Counted from the stretch's first letter, positions 1 through 6,932 are shown. The stretch: 10,639 nucleotides of DNA from DATKMG01 sp035541995 (GCA_035541995.1 DATKMG010000602.1:1-10639), one strand, 5' to 3'. The notes: generated by a model not told the origin, from the sequence alone. Made by a program: numbers and translations.

Positions 1-57
1 GGAGTTTTCGGAGGAGGAGCCTGACAAGGCGGGGGGAATCTCTAACGGCCTATCCAT
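1..57 (-). CDS. 5' end of a divergent gene of unknown function (partial, runs off left edge)
   Basis: Only the first 19 codons lie in the window, so the product cannot be identified. An ATG at 57-55 opens a frame with no stop to base 1, reading MDRPLEIPPALSGSSSENS, a Pro/Ser-rich start without a signal peptide or membrane segment. The start is supported by AAGGAG (reverse complement of 63-68) exactly 5 nt upstream. A sigma70-like promoter lies further upstream on the same strand (253-281), and the gap to the oppositely oriented sppA holds operator-like dyads, as is common for divergent gene pairs. Nineteen open codons alone would be weak evidence; the ribosome binding site and promoter carry the call. 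It could be a regulator or an unrelated gene. Confidence 0.45.
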   Translation of the reverse strand, partial: MDRPLEIPPALSGSSSENS

Positions 58-66
58 GGGAGCTCC

Positions 67-81
67 TTTTCAGCCTGAAAA
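67..81. promoter_or_regulatory. Hairpin overlapping the ribosome binding site of the divergent gene
   Basis: TTTTCAG-C-CTGAAAA is a perfect 7-bp dyad. In leftward RNA its 3' arm ends within the AAGGAG ribosome binding site (68-63), covering its two A residues, and it lies between the end of the possible leader peptide and the start codon at 57. It might modulate translation, or it might be a short A/T-rich coincidence. Confidence 0.3.
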
Positions 82-91
82 AGATTGTCTG

Positions 92-172
92 CTATAACCC
101 ACCAAGGCTAACCAGTTTCTGTCGCGAAATTCGGAAAGAAGTTGACCTAAAAAGGTCATGGGGCACTTTCAT
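92..172 (-). CDS. Possible 26-residue leader peptide upstream of the divergent gene
   Basis: An ATG at 172-170 has a strong ribosome binding site, GGAGG (182-178), 5 nt upstream, and reads 26 codons to TAG at 94-92. The basic peptide begins MKVPHDLFRSTSFR and contains two Lys and three Arg among its later residues. It sits inside the predicted mRNA leader, 34 nt before the next start. It overlaps a TGACCT-N4-AGGTCA hairpin (143-158) and one copy of the 18-bp dyad (114-131). No run of a single amino acid is seen, so classical amino-acid attenuation is not indicated. The ribosome binding site is convincing, but so short an ORF may be chance. Confidence 0.3.
   Translation of the reverse strand: MKVPHDLFRSTSFRISRQKLVSLGGL
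114..131. promoter_or_regulatory. Operator-like dyad, copy A
   Basis: This 18-bp quasi-palindrome fits AGTTTCKGTCGCGAAAYT. It matches copy B (183-200, read on the opposite strand) at 16 of 18 positions. Its two half-sites match each other at 5 of 7 positions around a 4-bp centre. The pair also forms a 15/16-bp inverted repeat (114-129 with 185-200) that could fold in RNA. The binding protein is unknown. Confidence 0.4.
143..158. repeat. Perfect palindrome TGACCT-N4-AGGTCA
   Basis: A 6-bp perfect dyad with an AAAA centre lies between the two copies of the 18-bp dyad. In leftward RNA it would be a small hairpin nested inside the larger stem formed by 114-129 and 185-200. It could instead be a second regulator site. 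Confidence 0.35.
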
Positions 173-182
173 GCAATCCTCC

Positions 183-200
183 AGTTTCGCGACCGAAACT
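183..200. promoter_or_regulatory. Operator-like dyad, copy B (perfect)
   Basis: AGTTTCG-CGAC-CGAAACT is a perfect 7-bp dyad with a 4-bp centre, the form expected of a dimeric regulator site. It lies about 45 bp downstream of the predicted leftward start point and 69 bp from copy A, and just upstream of the ribosome binding site of the possible leader peptide. CTAACCA occurs beside both copies and again at 223-229. Confidence 0.45.
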
Positions 201-252
201 AACCAGGAACCGGAAGTAGAGGCTAACCAAAACACCCGGGAAAGATGGAAAG

Positions 253-281
253 AGCATAGGTCAGGCCGATTGAAATGTCAA
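253..281 (-). promoter_or_regulatory. Sigma70-type promoter reading leftward
   Basis: On the minus strand, TTGACA (281-276) is followed after exactly 17 bases by TATGCT (258-253). That is a perfect -35 hexamer and a 4/6 match to the -10 hexamer. Transcription would begin near 246 and give a leader of roughly 190 nt before the ATG at 57. The leader contains the short ORF at 92-172, two 18-bp dyads and a small hairpin next to the ribosome binding site. Confidence 0.5.
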
Positions 282-322
282 AACTCAACTGCGGAATTTC
301 TAGTCGGGAGCGGTAAGAGCTG

Positions 323-328
323 TATAAT
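323..328 (+). promoter_or_regulatory. -10 box for sppA
   Basis: A consensus TATAAT lies 28 bases before the preferred TTG start of sppA and places the transcript start near 335. That leaves a short leader containing only the GGAGGT ribosome binding site. No good -35 hexamer is present at 16-18 bp spacing, so the promoter may depend on an activator. Confidence 0.4.
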
Positions 329-355
329 TGACCAGCAATGATTGGGAGGTCTCAA

Positions 356-2098
356 TTGGCTATGGCAAAGAAATCAACTTGGGTGGTCGGTATCATTTTA
401 CTGTGTGCAGTGTCGTTCGTTGCGGTGTTTAGCCTGGGCACGTACCTGCTTTTTCGCCCAGAGAGAATTGAGGTTCGGCAAGACAGCGTCCTGGAGGTGA
501 GTGTGAGCACAGAATTGGCGGAGCTTCCTCCCGTCTCCCCCCTGGCTCGCCTCTTCTCGAGTGATGGTGTCAACATTATCGATCTGGAGCGCGGCTTACG
601 TCACGCGGCCATGGACCCCAGAATCCGTGCAGTTTCGCTGGAATTATACCCTCTCGTCTTCAGCTGGGCCCAGGTGGAGGAGCTGCGAGGATTCGTTCAG
701 GATTTTCGGAAATCCGGCAAGAAGGTCGTAGTCAGGATGGCGCTGGACGCTCCCCAGGAAAAGGAACTCTACCTGGCATCACCCGCCGACAAGATTTACT
801 TGAATCCGGACTCAGGACTATTGATCAATGGGTTAGTAGCGGAAATCAATTTTTATCGGAAGATGATGGACAAGCTTAAGATCGAGCCCCAGTTCCTCAT
901 GTTCAAGGAATTCAAGAGTCCAGAACCCTACAGTCGCGACAAGATGACGCCCGAAATCCGCTCGATGCTGGAAGGTATCTTAAAGGATATTCAAGACCGA
1001 TTTATCCATGCTGTTGCTCAGGAACGAAAGATCGAAGAGCCTCGACTGCGTCAACTGATTCAGATCGGGTTGATTCCAGCATCCCTGGCTTTGAAGGAGC
1101 GCCTGGTGACGGCTTTAGGCTATGAGGATGATGTGCGTTCCCAATTCGAGGTCGGTAAACCCGGAGGCGGTAAAGAGTATCGCTCCATTGGCCTGGCTTC
1201 TTACCTTCAGAGCCTGGACAGTCGCTTTCAAAGACGTGTCGGGACTCGTGTCGCTCTACTTGGAGGCATAGGAGCAATCACTTCAGGAGGCGGAGACGAG
1301 ACATGGGAGAATTTTATTGGCGGAGAGACAATCTCGGCCCGACTACGGAGTATCCGCGAAGACAAGACTATTAAGGGTGTGCTCTTCCGCGTGGATAGTC
1401 CGGGTGGTTCGGCCGTGGGTTCCGACAAGATCTGGCGCGAGGTCCGCTTGCTGGAGAAATCGGGTAAGCCAGTGGTCGTGAGCATGTCTGGAGTCGCCGG
1501 TTCCGGCGGTTACTACATTGCTATGGGCGCCAGGAAGATCGTCGCTCAGCCGTCAACCATTACAGGTTCAATTGGTGTCATTTTCGGGAAGTTCAATATC
1601 CGCGGCCTCTATGAACAGTGGCTGGGGATCACGCCCGACAAGGTTAAAATGGCCGAAAATGCCGATATCTTTTCCCCCACCACCTCACTCTCCGAGGCTC
1701 AAAAAACGGTGATCCGCAACTGGATGGAAGAGATCTACAACAATTTTGTAAAGAAAGCTGCCGAAGGGCGGGGCATGTCTTACGAGCAACTGGAGCCCAT
1801 GGCTCACGGTAGAATCTACACCGGTAACCAGGCCAGACAACTGAAATTGGTGGACGAGGTCGGCGGGTACCGGATGGCCCTGAGCGTGTTGAAAAAGGAG
1901 CTTCACGTCCCCGAAAAAGAGGAACTAGAGGTAGTTCTTTACCCCCGTCCTAAGAGCTTCTGGGAGAGCCTGATTCAGGGAGACTTTTTTCGCTCGGAGT
2001 CTTACAGGCCTTCCCTGGGAAATGTGATTAAGTCGACCTTGCATAGCCTGGAAACTCCGGCTCCCTGGCTGCTCATGCCATCCGTCGAGATCCATTAA
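356..2098 (+). CDS. sppA: Signal peptide peptidase SppA, 67K type
   Basis: This membrane-anchored serine/lysine protease of family S49 cuts signal peptides left in the inner membrane after protein export. The 580-residue protein has one N-terminal transmembrane segment (about 8-31), then two tandem S49 domains as in the E. coli enzyme (618 residues). The N-terminal domain carries the general-base Lys at 187 (motif EFKSPEPY, aligning with E. coli K209). The C-terminal domain carries RVDSPGGS and the nucleophile Ser at 383 (SGVAGSGGYY, aligning with S409), followed by the TGSIGV segment. A TTG start at 356 is preferred because GGAGGT (345-350) lies 5 nt upstream and the -10 box would place the transcript start near 335. 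An ATG at 362 is also possible. An ATG at 338 would lie almost at the transcript start, before the ribosome binding site. The mgtC-like gene follows after 62 nt. Confidence 0.93.
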   Translation: MAMAKKSTWVVGIILLCAVSFVAVFSLGTYLLFRPERIEVRQDSVLEVSVSTELAELPPVSPLARLFSSDGVNIIDLERGLRHAAMDPRIRAVSLELYPLVFSWAQVEELRGFVQDFRKSGKKVVVRMALDAPQEKELYLASPADKIYLNPDSGLLINGLVAEINFYRKMMDKLKIEPQFLMFKEFKSPEPYSRDKMTPEIRSMLEGILKDIQDRFIHAVAQERKIEEPRLRQLIQIGLIPASLALKERLVTALGYEDDVRSQFEVGKPGGGKEYRSIGLASYLQSLDSRFQRRVGTRVALLGGIGAITSGGGDETWENFIGGETISARLRSIREDKTIKGVLFRVDSPGGSAVGSDKIWREVRLLEKSGKPVVVSMSGVAGSGGYYIAMGARKIVAQPSTITGSIGVIFGKFNIRGLYEQWLGITPDKVKMAENADIFSPTTSLSEAQKTVIRNWMEEIYNNFVKKAAEGRGMSYEQLEPMAHGRIYTGNQARQLKLVDEVGGYRMALSVLKKELHVPEKEELEVVLYPRPKSFWESLIQGDFFRSESYRPSLGNVIKSTLHSLETPAPWLLMPSVEIH

Positions 2099-2160
2099 CG
2101 GCGGGTGCCAGTCCACTCCGAATCCAATCCGTTTCTGGAAAGTTTTCAGGAGGTCCGACC

Positions 2161-2862
2161 ATGACTGATTTTCAAGTCCCTTTCGCCTTGCTCCTGTCTT
2201 TTGGGTTCGGTGCCATTGTAGGCCTCGAGCGTCAATGGCATCACAAAACTGCAGGAATAAAAACGGTAACACTAGTTGCTGTCGGATCGACTGCCTTCGG
2301 CATGATTTCGTTACACATTTTTGGTCATAGCTCCAATCCAGGCCAGCTTGCCTCCGGAGTGGTGACCGGAATTGGCTTCATCGGCGCCGGTGTCATCATC
2401 CACCGAGGTGGAAGCGTCCAGGGTATTAATTCTGCAGCAACTCTCTGGGCAACCTCGAGCATGGGACTGGCTATCGGCTGCGGCTATTTCATCTTGGCTT
2501 GGAGTCTATTCCTGGTTCTCATCATGGGGCAGTTCTTACTCCGTTGGGTGGGCAACTTCATTGACCGGCGTTCGGGAATGCTTCTGCCTAGTGTGACGTA
2601 TCAGTTCCAGATCGCTTATGCGACACCTGCCTCTCCGTCTGTTGAAAAGGCTTGGTCCTCTTTTGTCAGCCAAAACGGAGTTTCAGTCTTAAGTTGCACC
2701 AGAAAACTCTCCGAGGATAATGAGGTCCAGCTTGATGCCTCATTGCGCCTCTCCGAGCCTCGTGCCAAGAGCCTCGATGACCTGGGCCAGATGCTTGGAA
2801 GTATCCCAAATGTCAGTCGAACAAAATGGCAAGCTCAAGCTTCCCGGGGGAGCGATGGATAA
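2161..2862 (+). CDS. MgtC/SapB-family membrane protein
   Basis: This 233-residue inner-membrane protein belongs to the MgtC/SapB family, whose members affect Mg2+ limitation responses, ATP synthase activity or phosphate homeostasis; the exact role here is unknown. The N-terminal membrane domain (about 1-135, four to five helices) shows the family signatures: GxxVGLERQ (17-25), AGIKTVTLVAVGS (31-43), ASGVVTGIGFIGAGVII (64-80) and GINSAATLWATS (88-99). The soluble C-terminal part (about 140-233) corresponds to the ACT-like domain of longer MgtC homologues. A strong AGGAGGT (2148-2154) lies 6 nt before the ATG. The stop overlaps the start of the oxidoreductase gene by 8 bases, implying co-transcription and coupled translation. 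No Mg2+ sensing leader is visible in the 62-nt gap after sppA. Confidence 0.88.
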   Translation: MTDFQVPFALLLSFGFGAIVGLERQWHHKTAGIKTVTLVAVGSTAFGMISLHIFGHSSNPGQLASGVVTGIGFIGAGVIIHRGGSVQGINSAATLWATSSMGLAIGCGYFILAWSLFLVLIMGQFLLRWVGNFIDRRSGMLLPSVTYQFQIAYATPASPSVEKAWSSFVSQNGVSVLSCTRKLSEDNEVQLDASLRLSEPRAKSLDDLGQMLGSIPNVSRTKWQAQASRGSDG

Positions 2863-3964
2863 AAGGACTTGTGTGATTATTGGCGCGGGACTGGCCGGAG
2901 CGGCTACAGCCTACCACTTAACCCGAATGGGTCTGGAACGCGTAGTAGTTTTCGAGCAGGAGTCAATGCCCGGCATTCATTCTTCAGGCCGAAATGCGGC
3001 CATGATCCGGCAAGTGGTCAACCATCCAACCATAGCTCAAATGGCCTTGGAAGGGGCGGCCTTCTTGCGACGATTACCTGCCGACTGGCCACTGGTGACC
3101 TCCTTGAGTCAGAACGGCTCGTTCCTACTTAGTTTGACAAGGTCTCCCCTGCCCGCCCCGACAACTCGGGGTAGTCCGGCTGTGGAGGCGGAGTGGAAGC
3201 CGATCGAGGAAATAGTCCGGAAAGTGCCTGTGCTTGAGGGCGCTCCTCACCAAGGAGGAATCTGGTGCCCAACCGACGGAGTCGTGGATGTTCATAGCCT
3301 CCTACAAGGATTCTTACGCTCAGCCATCGATCATGGTGCTCAGTTGAAACTCGCCAGTAAGGTCCACCATATTGCAGTTAATGGAGGAAGGGTGACCGCC
3401 GTTCAGACTCAGAATGATGAAATCGCTTGCGACGTCCTGGTGAATGCCGGTGGCCCCTGGGCTGGGGAAATTGGACAGAGAGCCGGTTCCGCAAGCGTCC
3501 CTCTTGTCCCTTACCGCCGTCATATCTTTATCACGAATGCCCTGAAATGGGTCAACCCAGACTGGCCTATCATTTGGGACATCACGAATGAAGTCTACTT
3601 TCGACCCGAATCGGGCGGGCTGCTACTGAGTCCGTGCGATGAGATCGCTGACCGGCCGGGAATCCCTCCCACTGATGCCTCAGCTGCGGAATTGCTGGCA
3701 GAAAAAGTGAGTCGCAGCTTCCCTGCCATGCCTGACCTTCCCCTTCAAAATTCCTGGGCCGGACTCCGCACCCTGACACCCGACCGAAGGTTTGTTATCG
3801 GATGGGATCCGAAGGTCCAGGGTTTTATCTGGGTCGCTGGGTTGGGAGGGCACGGCGTCACCGTGAGTTCCTCTGCCGGGCGGCTGGCCGCAGAGATGAT
3901 CCTTCGGGGAGACTCGCCATCCGAGTGTGACCCCTTTTCTCCCTCCCGATTTCTGGAGTCTTAA
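2855..3964 (+). CDS. FAD-dependent oxidoreductase of the DAO superfamily (DadA/DauA-like)
   Basis: This 369-residue flavoprotein probably oxidises an amine or D-amino acid to an imino product. The N-terminal Rossmann motif is GAGLAG (Gly10, 12 and 15), with the ribose-binding acid at the end of the second strand (VVVFEQE, Glu34). HSSGRNAAMIRQ follows; it resembles the SGRN/STGRS flavin-contact segment of sarcosine/dimethylglycine oxidases and D-arginine dehydrogenase. The C-terminal FAD-binding segment is AGLGGHGVTVSSSAG. The substrate cannot be read from the sequence. The ATG at 2855 is chosen because the Rossmann strand starts six residues later. A longer frame from 2720 would add 45 non-conserved residues inside the mgtC-like gene. 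GGGGG (2846-2850) lies just upstream, and translation is likely coupled through the 8-base overlap. Confidence 0.85.
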   Translation: MDKRTCVIIGAGLAGAATAYHLTRMGLERVVVFEQESMPGIHSSGRNAAMIRQVVNHPTIAQMALEGAAFLRRLPADWPLVTSLSQNGSFLLSLTRSPLPAPTTRGSPAVEAEWKPIEEIVRKVPVLEGAPHQGGIWCPTDGVVDVHSLLQGFLRSAIDHGAQLKLASKVHHIAVNGGRVTAVQTQNDEIACDVLVNAGGPWAGEIGQRAGSASVPLVPYRRHIFITNALKWVNPDWPIIWDITNEVYFRPESGGLLLSPCDEIADRPGIPPTDASAAELLAEKVSRSFPAMPDLPLQNSWAGLRTLTPDRRFVIGWDPKVQGFIWVAGLGGHGVTVSSSAGRLAAEMILRGDSPSECDPFSPSRFLES

Positions 3965-4076
3965 CAATTTCATCAAGCCGCACGCGAACACGAGTCAGGG
4001 AGGATAGCTTTCAAGACGCCATTGATAATTCTTCAATCAGTCAGGGTTCATCGACCGCTAGTACGGGAGGGAAGCC

Positions 4077-4469
4077 ATGAACGGGGTCTTGCGTTTACTA
4101 GAAAAAGACCGCTACGCCAAGCTGACCGGAATTGAGCTAGTCGAGGTCGCGGAGGGCAGAGCGAAGGCAAGACTAAAAATTTCAGACCAACATCTCAATG
4201 GTGTCGGGATAGCCCATGGAGGCGCCATCTTTACGCTGGCGGATTTCGTCTTTGCGGCCGCATCGAATTCCCACGAGACTATTGCCGTGGCCATCAACGT
4301 CAGTATTTCCTACCTGAAGGCCGTTTTCATGGGCACTCTTGTTGCGGAGGCCCAAGAAGTGGCCATTAATCCCAAACTGGCATCCTACTCGGTTCAGGTG
4401 AGAGATGAGAGCGGCGACCTGGTTGCAATTTTTCAAGGGATGGCATACCGAAAGAAAGATCCTGTCTAG
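4077..4469 (+). CDS. PaaI-family hotdog-fold acyl-CoA thioesterase
   Basis: This 130-residue single hotdog-domain protein is predicted to hydrolyse acyl- or hydroxyphenylacetyl-CoA thioesters. The core motif HLNGVGIAHGGAIFTLAD (39-56) matches E. coli PaaI: Asn41, His47-Gly48-Gly49 and the catalytic Asp56 are all present. The helix continues as FVFAAASN and the last strand ends IFQGMAYRK. The length is normal for the family. GGAGG (4066-4070) lies 6 nt before the ATG. No other phenylacetate-pathway gene is nearby, so a general housekeeping thioesterase role is as likely as phenylacetate metabolism. It is 112 nt after the oxidoreductase gene, with a GATAAT at 4024-4029 but no matching -35 box. 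It converges on the next gene with only 21 nt between the stops. Confidence 0.88.
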   Translation: MNGVLRLLEKDRYAKLTGIELVEVAEGRAKARLKISDQHLNGVGIAHGGAIFTLADFVFAAASNSHETIAVAINVSISYLKAVFMGTLVAEAQEVAINPKLASYSVQVRDESGDLVAIFQGMAYRKKDPV

Positions 4470-4490
4470 AGGCTTATTGACACTGCCGAC

Positions 4491-5609
4491 TTATTGCGGG
4501 AGGCGTTCTGCCACAATGGTAACTCGCATCTCGTTGGCCAGCCTCACGACTCGATGGATCAGGTCCTGAGTCAGGAGCCGCCGCCACAGTCGGGAAGGAG
4601 GGCGCGTCATGAAGATATGTGTGACCCTTTGAGCGCGCGCGAATTGTACCAGCGATTCCGCTGCATCTTCCCCCTCCAAGACCCGGGTTTCAATATGTAG
4701 ATCCCTCGCAAACTTCAAATGTTTTTCAACGGCCTCTTTCCGGGAGCGGTCTTCAGCTGGCCGCTGAACGTATACCGCAAAGCACTCCGCTTGAAGATAG
4801 TCGGCCACACGCCAAGCTCTTCTGATGAGAAGAGCCGTGGAAGGCTGATTTGTGACGTGGACCAGAAATCTTTCGACACCTTGATCGACTCGGATGGCGT
4901 CATCCCGGACCGCTGGGGATGTAGCGCTCTTCTTGGGCAGGGCGTCGGTTTGTCGAATATCGACCTCATGGGCTGCCTGGCGAAGAGCCATCTCTCGAAG
5001 TGCCACCAGATTGGATTCTTTAAAGAAGTTCTGCAAAGCAAATGCTGCCTTTTCCGGAGTGTAAACGACTCCTCGTTCGAGCCTGTGAATGAGGGCCAGG
5101 GGGGGAAGGTCGACCATGACGATTTCTTCAGCTTGCTTCATGACCCAATCGGGGACAGTCTCCCGAACCTGGATTCCGGTAATCTGCCAAACCTGATCGG
5201 TGAGGCTTTCCAGGTGCTGAATGTTCATCGTCGTGATCACGTCAATTCCCGCTTCCAATAGGAGCAGCACGTCCTCCCATCGCTTGGCTCGTTCCGAGCC
5301 AGGCACATTGGTATGGGCGAGTTCGTCAACGAGGCACACTTGGGGCCTGCGCCGCAAGATTGCCTCCGTGTCCATTTCATAGAAAGAAGTTCCGCGATAC
5401 TCAATCTCGCGCCGCGACACCATTTCAAGACCCCTAGCTCGGGCAATCGTGTCTGGCCTGGCATGAGGCTCGAAGTAGCCAACCACGACATCCACCCCTT
5501 TTTCTTCGAGGTCATGCCCCTCGTCAAGCATCCGGTAGGTCTTACCCACGCCGGCAGCGTACCCTATGAAGACTTTAAGGCGCCCCTTTTGTGGTGTTGG
5601 GTTTTCCAT
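4491..5609 (-). CDS. Stand-alone KdpD N-terminal sensor protein (KdpD + Usp domains, no kinase), copy 1
   Basis: This 372-residue cytoplasmic protein matches only the N-terminal part of the potassium sensor KdpD. The KdpD domain (about 12-215) has Walker A GYAAGVGKT (16-24, Lys23), Walker B DELAH (95-99), TNVPGS, a KRW, NIQHLESL and RETVPD (149-154), all as in E. coli KdpD. A universal-stress-protein (Usp) domain follows (about 246-369). The four transmembrane helices, HisKA and ATPase domains are absent and the protein ends cleanly with TAA. Similar short KdpD proteins are known, for example in Anabaena. The ATG at 5609 follows the upstream gene's stop by 13 nt with a weak GAGA site between. 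A TTG at 5618 would add three residues. The SxS-X20-FTAxY c-di-AMP motif of Staphylococcus KdpD is not recognisable; the equivalent place reads CFAVYV. Confidence 0.88.
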   Translation of the reverse strand: MENPTPQKGRLKVFIGYAAGVGKTYRMLDEGHDLEEKGVDVVVGYFEPHARPDTIARARGLEMVSRREIEYRGTSFYEMDTEAILRRRPQVCLVDELAHTNVPGSERAKRWEDVLLLLEAGIDVITTMNIQHLESLTDQVWQITGIQVRETVPDWVMKQAEEIVMVDLPPLALIHRLERGVVYTPEKAAFALQNFFKESNLVALREMALRQAAHEVDIRQTDALPKKSATSPAVRDDAIRVDQGVERFLVHVTNQPSTALLIRRAWRVADYLQAECFAVYVQRPAEDRSRKEAVEKHLKFARDLHIETRVLEGEDAAESLVQFARAQRVTHIFMTRPPSRLWRRLLTQDLIHRVVRLANEMRVTIVAERLPQ

Positions 5610-5622
5610 CGGTCTCAAGATC

Positions 5623-6723
5623 TCAATGCGGGAACACAGAGACGTCCATCCCCTCTGCCAGGCGAATCAGTCGGTCCACAGCACTGCCAAAAAGACGGGT
5701 CCACCAGTTCTCGCGAAGACTGCGCCCGATGAAGATTTGCGTGACTCGATTTTCGACTGCAAACCGAAGGATGGCCGCCACGGGATCCTCGTGGGTTAAT
5801 TGTTCAACACGCGCTCCCGATTCATGCGCAAAGGCGAACTGGGCCCTCAAAGCATCTTGATCGGCCTGGCTTAGATCGGATTGCTGCACATAGAGCACAA
5901 TCAGCTCACCGTGAAAACGGTCTGCCGCGCGTTTCCCAATGGTGATCATGTCCCTGGCCGCCGCACGGGGAGTAATGCAAATCAGAAATCTCTCCTGGGT
6001 TGCAATAGTCTGGTTCAAGCCATGGGCTTCGAAGTACGCTTCCAGCTGTCGGTCTACTACCTCGGCGGCCAGCAACAAGGCGATCTCCCGGAGTTCCGAC
6101 AATCGACGTCGTTCTGCCACCCGGGAGGCTTCGTCTGGCTGCCGACCTACCCGCTCCAGGAGCTGTTCCGGGGGGATATCGATCAGTTCGATTTCATCGG
6201 CAGCCAGGAGGAAGCTCTTGGGAATCATGTCGGAAACACTCTTGTCGGCAAGGGGAGCCACGCGGGGCCTTAGTTCATCAATATGCTGAATGTTGATTGC
6301 GGTGATGATACTGATCCCTGCCTCCCTCAGTTCCTGAGCGTCTTCGTAGCGCTTGGCATGCCGGCTGTGAAGGGGATTGTCATGCGCCAATTCATCGACA
6401 ACACAGACTCGGGGTCTCCGTGCCAGGATGGCCTGCACGTCCATAACCTCACGGCCATTCATGCGCAAGGGTGGTATGATCTCGAAATCCCCGAGAAGCT
6501 CATCCACCGAGGGATCCGGTTTATCCTGCAGTGCGCCGATGACTACATCTTCCCCCCGCTGCTTCCGGCGCTTCCCTTCGTTCAGCATCCGGTACGATTT
6601 TCCTACCCCTGAAGCATAACCCAGGAAGACCTTTAGAAGCCCCCGATGATGCTGCGATTCCTCCGCCTGAATCTGGCGCAACAGTTGGTCCGGGTCAGGA
6701 CGATGGTCTAAGTTGGTTGGCAC
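5623..6723 (-). CDS. Stand-alone KdpD N-terminal sensor protein, copy 2 (diverged)
   Basis: This 366-residue paralogue of the downstream gene has the same layout: a KdpD domain (about 28-225) and a Usp domain (about 245-366), with no membrane helices or histidine kinase. The nucleotide site is kept, with Walker A GYASGVGKS (35-43, Lys42) and Walker B DELAH (110-114). Other family motifs have drifted. The HAR/HGR-type segment after strand 2 reads QDKPDPSVD, TNVPGS is DNPLHS, RETVPD is missing (VSDMIP), and the stretch before LREIAL is a few residues shorter. The Usp domain ends IFIGRSLRENWWTRLFG, close to the classical KdpD form. It starts with GTG at 6723; GAGGAG (6740-6735) lies 11 nt upstream inside a 12-bp palindrome. 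It is first in a two-gene unit behind the repeat cluster, and no clear promoter was found. Confidence 0.85.
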   Translation of the reverse strand: MPTNLDHRPDPDQLLRQIQAEESQHHRGLLKVFLGYASGVGKSYRMLNEGKRRKQRGEDVVIGALQDKPDPSVDELLGDFEIIPPLRMNGREVMDVQAILARRPRVCVVDELAHDNPLHSRHAKRYEDAQELREAGISIITAINIQHIDELRPRVAPLADKSVSDMIPKSFLLAADEIELIDIPPEQLLERVGRQPDEASRVAERRRLSELREIALLLAAEVVDRQLEAYFEAHGLNQTIATQERFLICITPRAAARDMITIGKRAADRFHGELIVLYVQQSDLSQADQDALRAQFAFAHESGARVEQLTHEDPVAAILRFAVENRVTQIFIGRSLRENWWTRLFGSAVDRLIRLAEGMDVSVFPH

Positions 6724-6735
6724 GCTTGAAACTGC

Positions 6736-6747
6736 TCCTCATGAGGA
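6736..6747. promoter_or_regulatory. 12-bp perfect palindrome over the ribosome binding site of the first kdpD-like gene
   Basis: TCCTCATGAGGA is self-complementary and covers most of the GAGGAG ribosome binding site. It could be a regulator half-site pair. A dyad with no loop is a poor RNA hairpin. Confidence 0.25.
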
Positions 6748-6932
6748 CCCTCGCAGAACCTTCTTGCCCTCCTGATGCGTCTAAGGAAGACCCCCATTAC
6801 ATACCATCCTATCACAGAGGCTTCTTCTCACGGAATCCTGCCGCCGGTTCAGGGTGCATTCAAGAGTGACGTACACAGGGAGAGCATCGAAACCAAGGCC
6901 TGAAAGGCCAACTGAGGGGTTGCTAGGTCGTA

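Noticed and set aside
2720..2854. Longer start for the FAD oxidoreductase
   Set aside because: It would add 45 residues encoded inside the mgtC-like gene, ahead of a Rossmann motif that normally begins near residue 5-10.
4470..4490. Intrinsic terminator between the convergent genes
   Set aside because: The 21 bases have no stable GC stem and no T-run.
4719..5261. 180-codon plus-strand ORF
   Set aside because: It lies wholly opposite the first kdpD-like gene, whose conserved motifs explain the sequence; it has no ribosome binding site and no recognisable protein features.
5881..6273. 130-codon plus-strand ORF
   Set aside because: It is antisense to the second kdpD-like gene and reads as a composition shadow.
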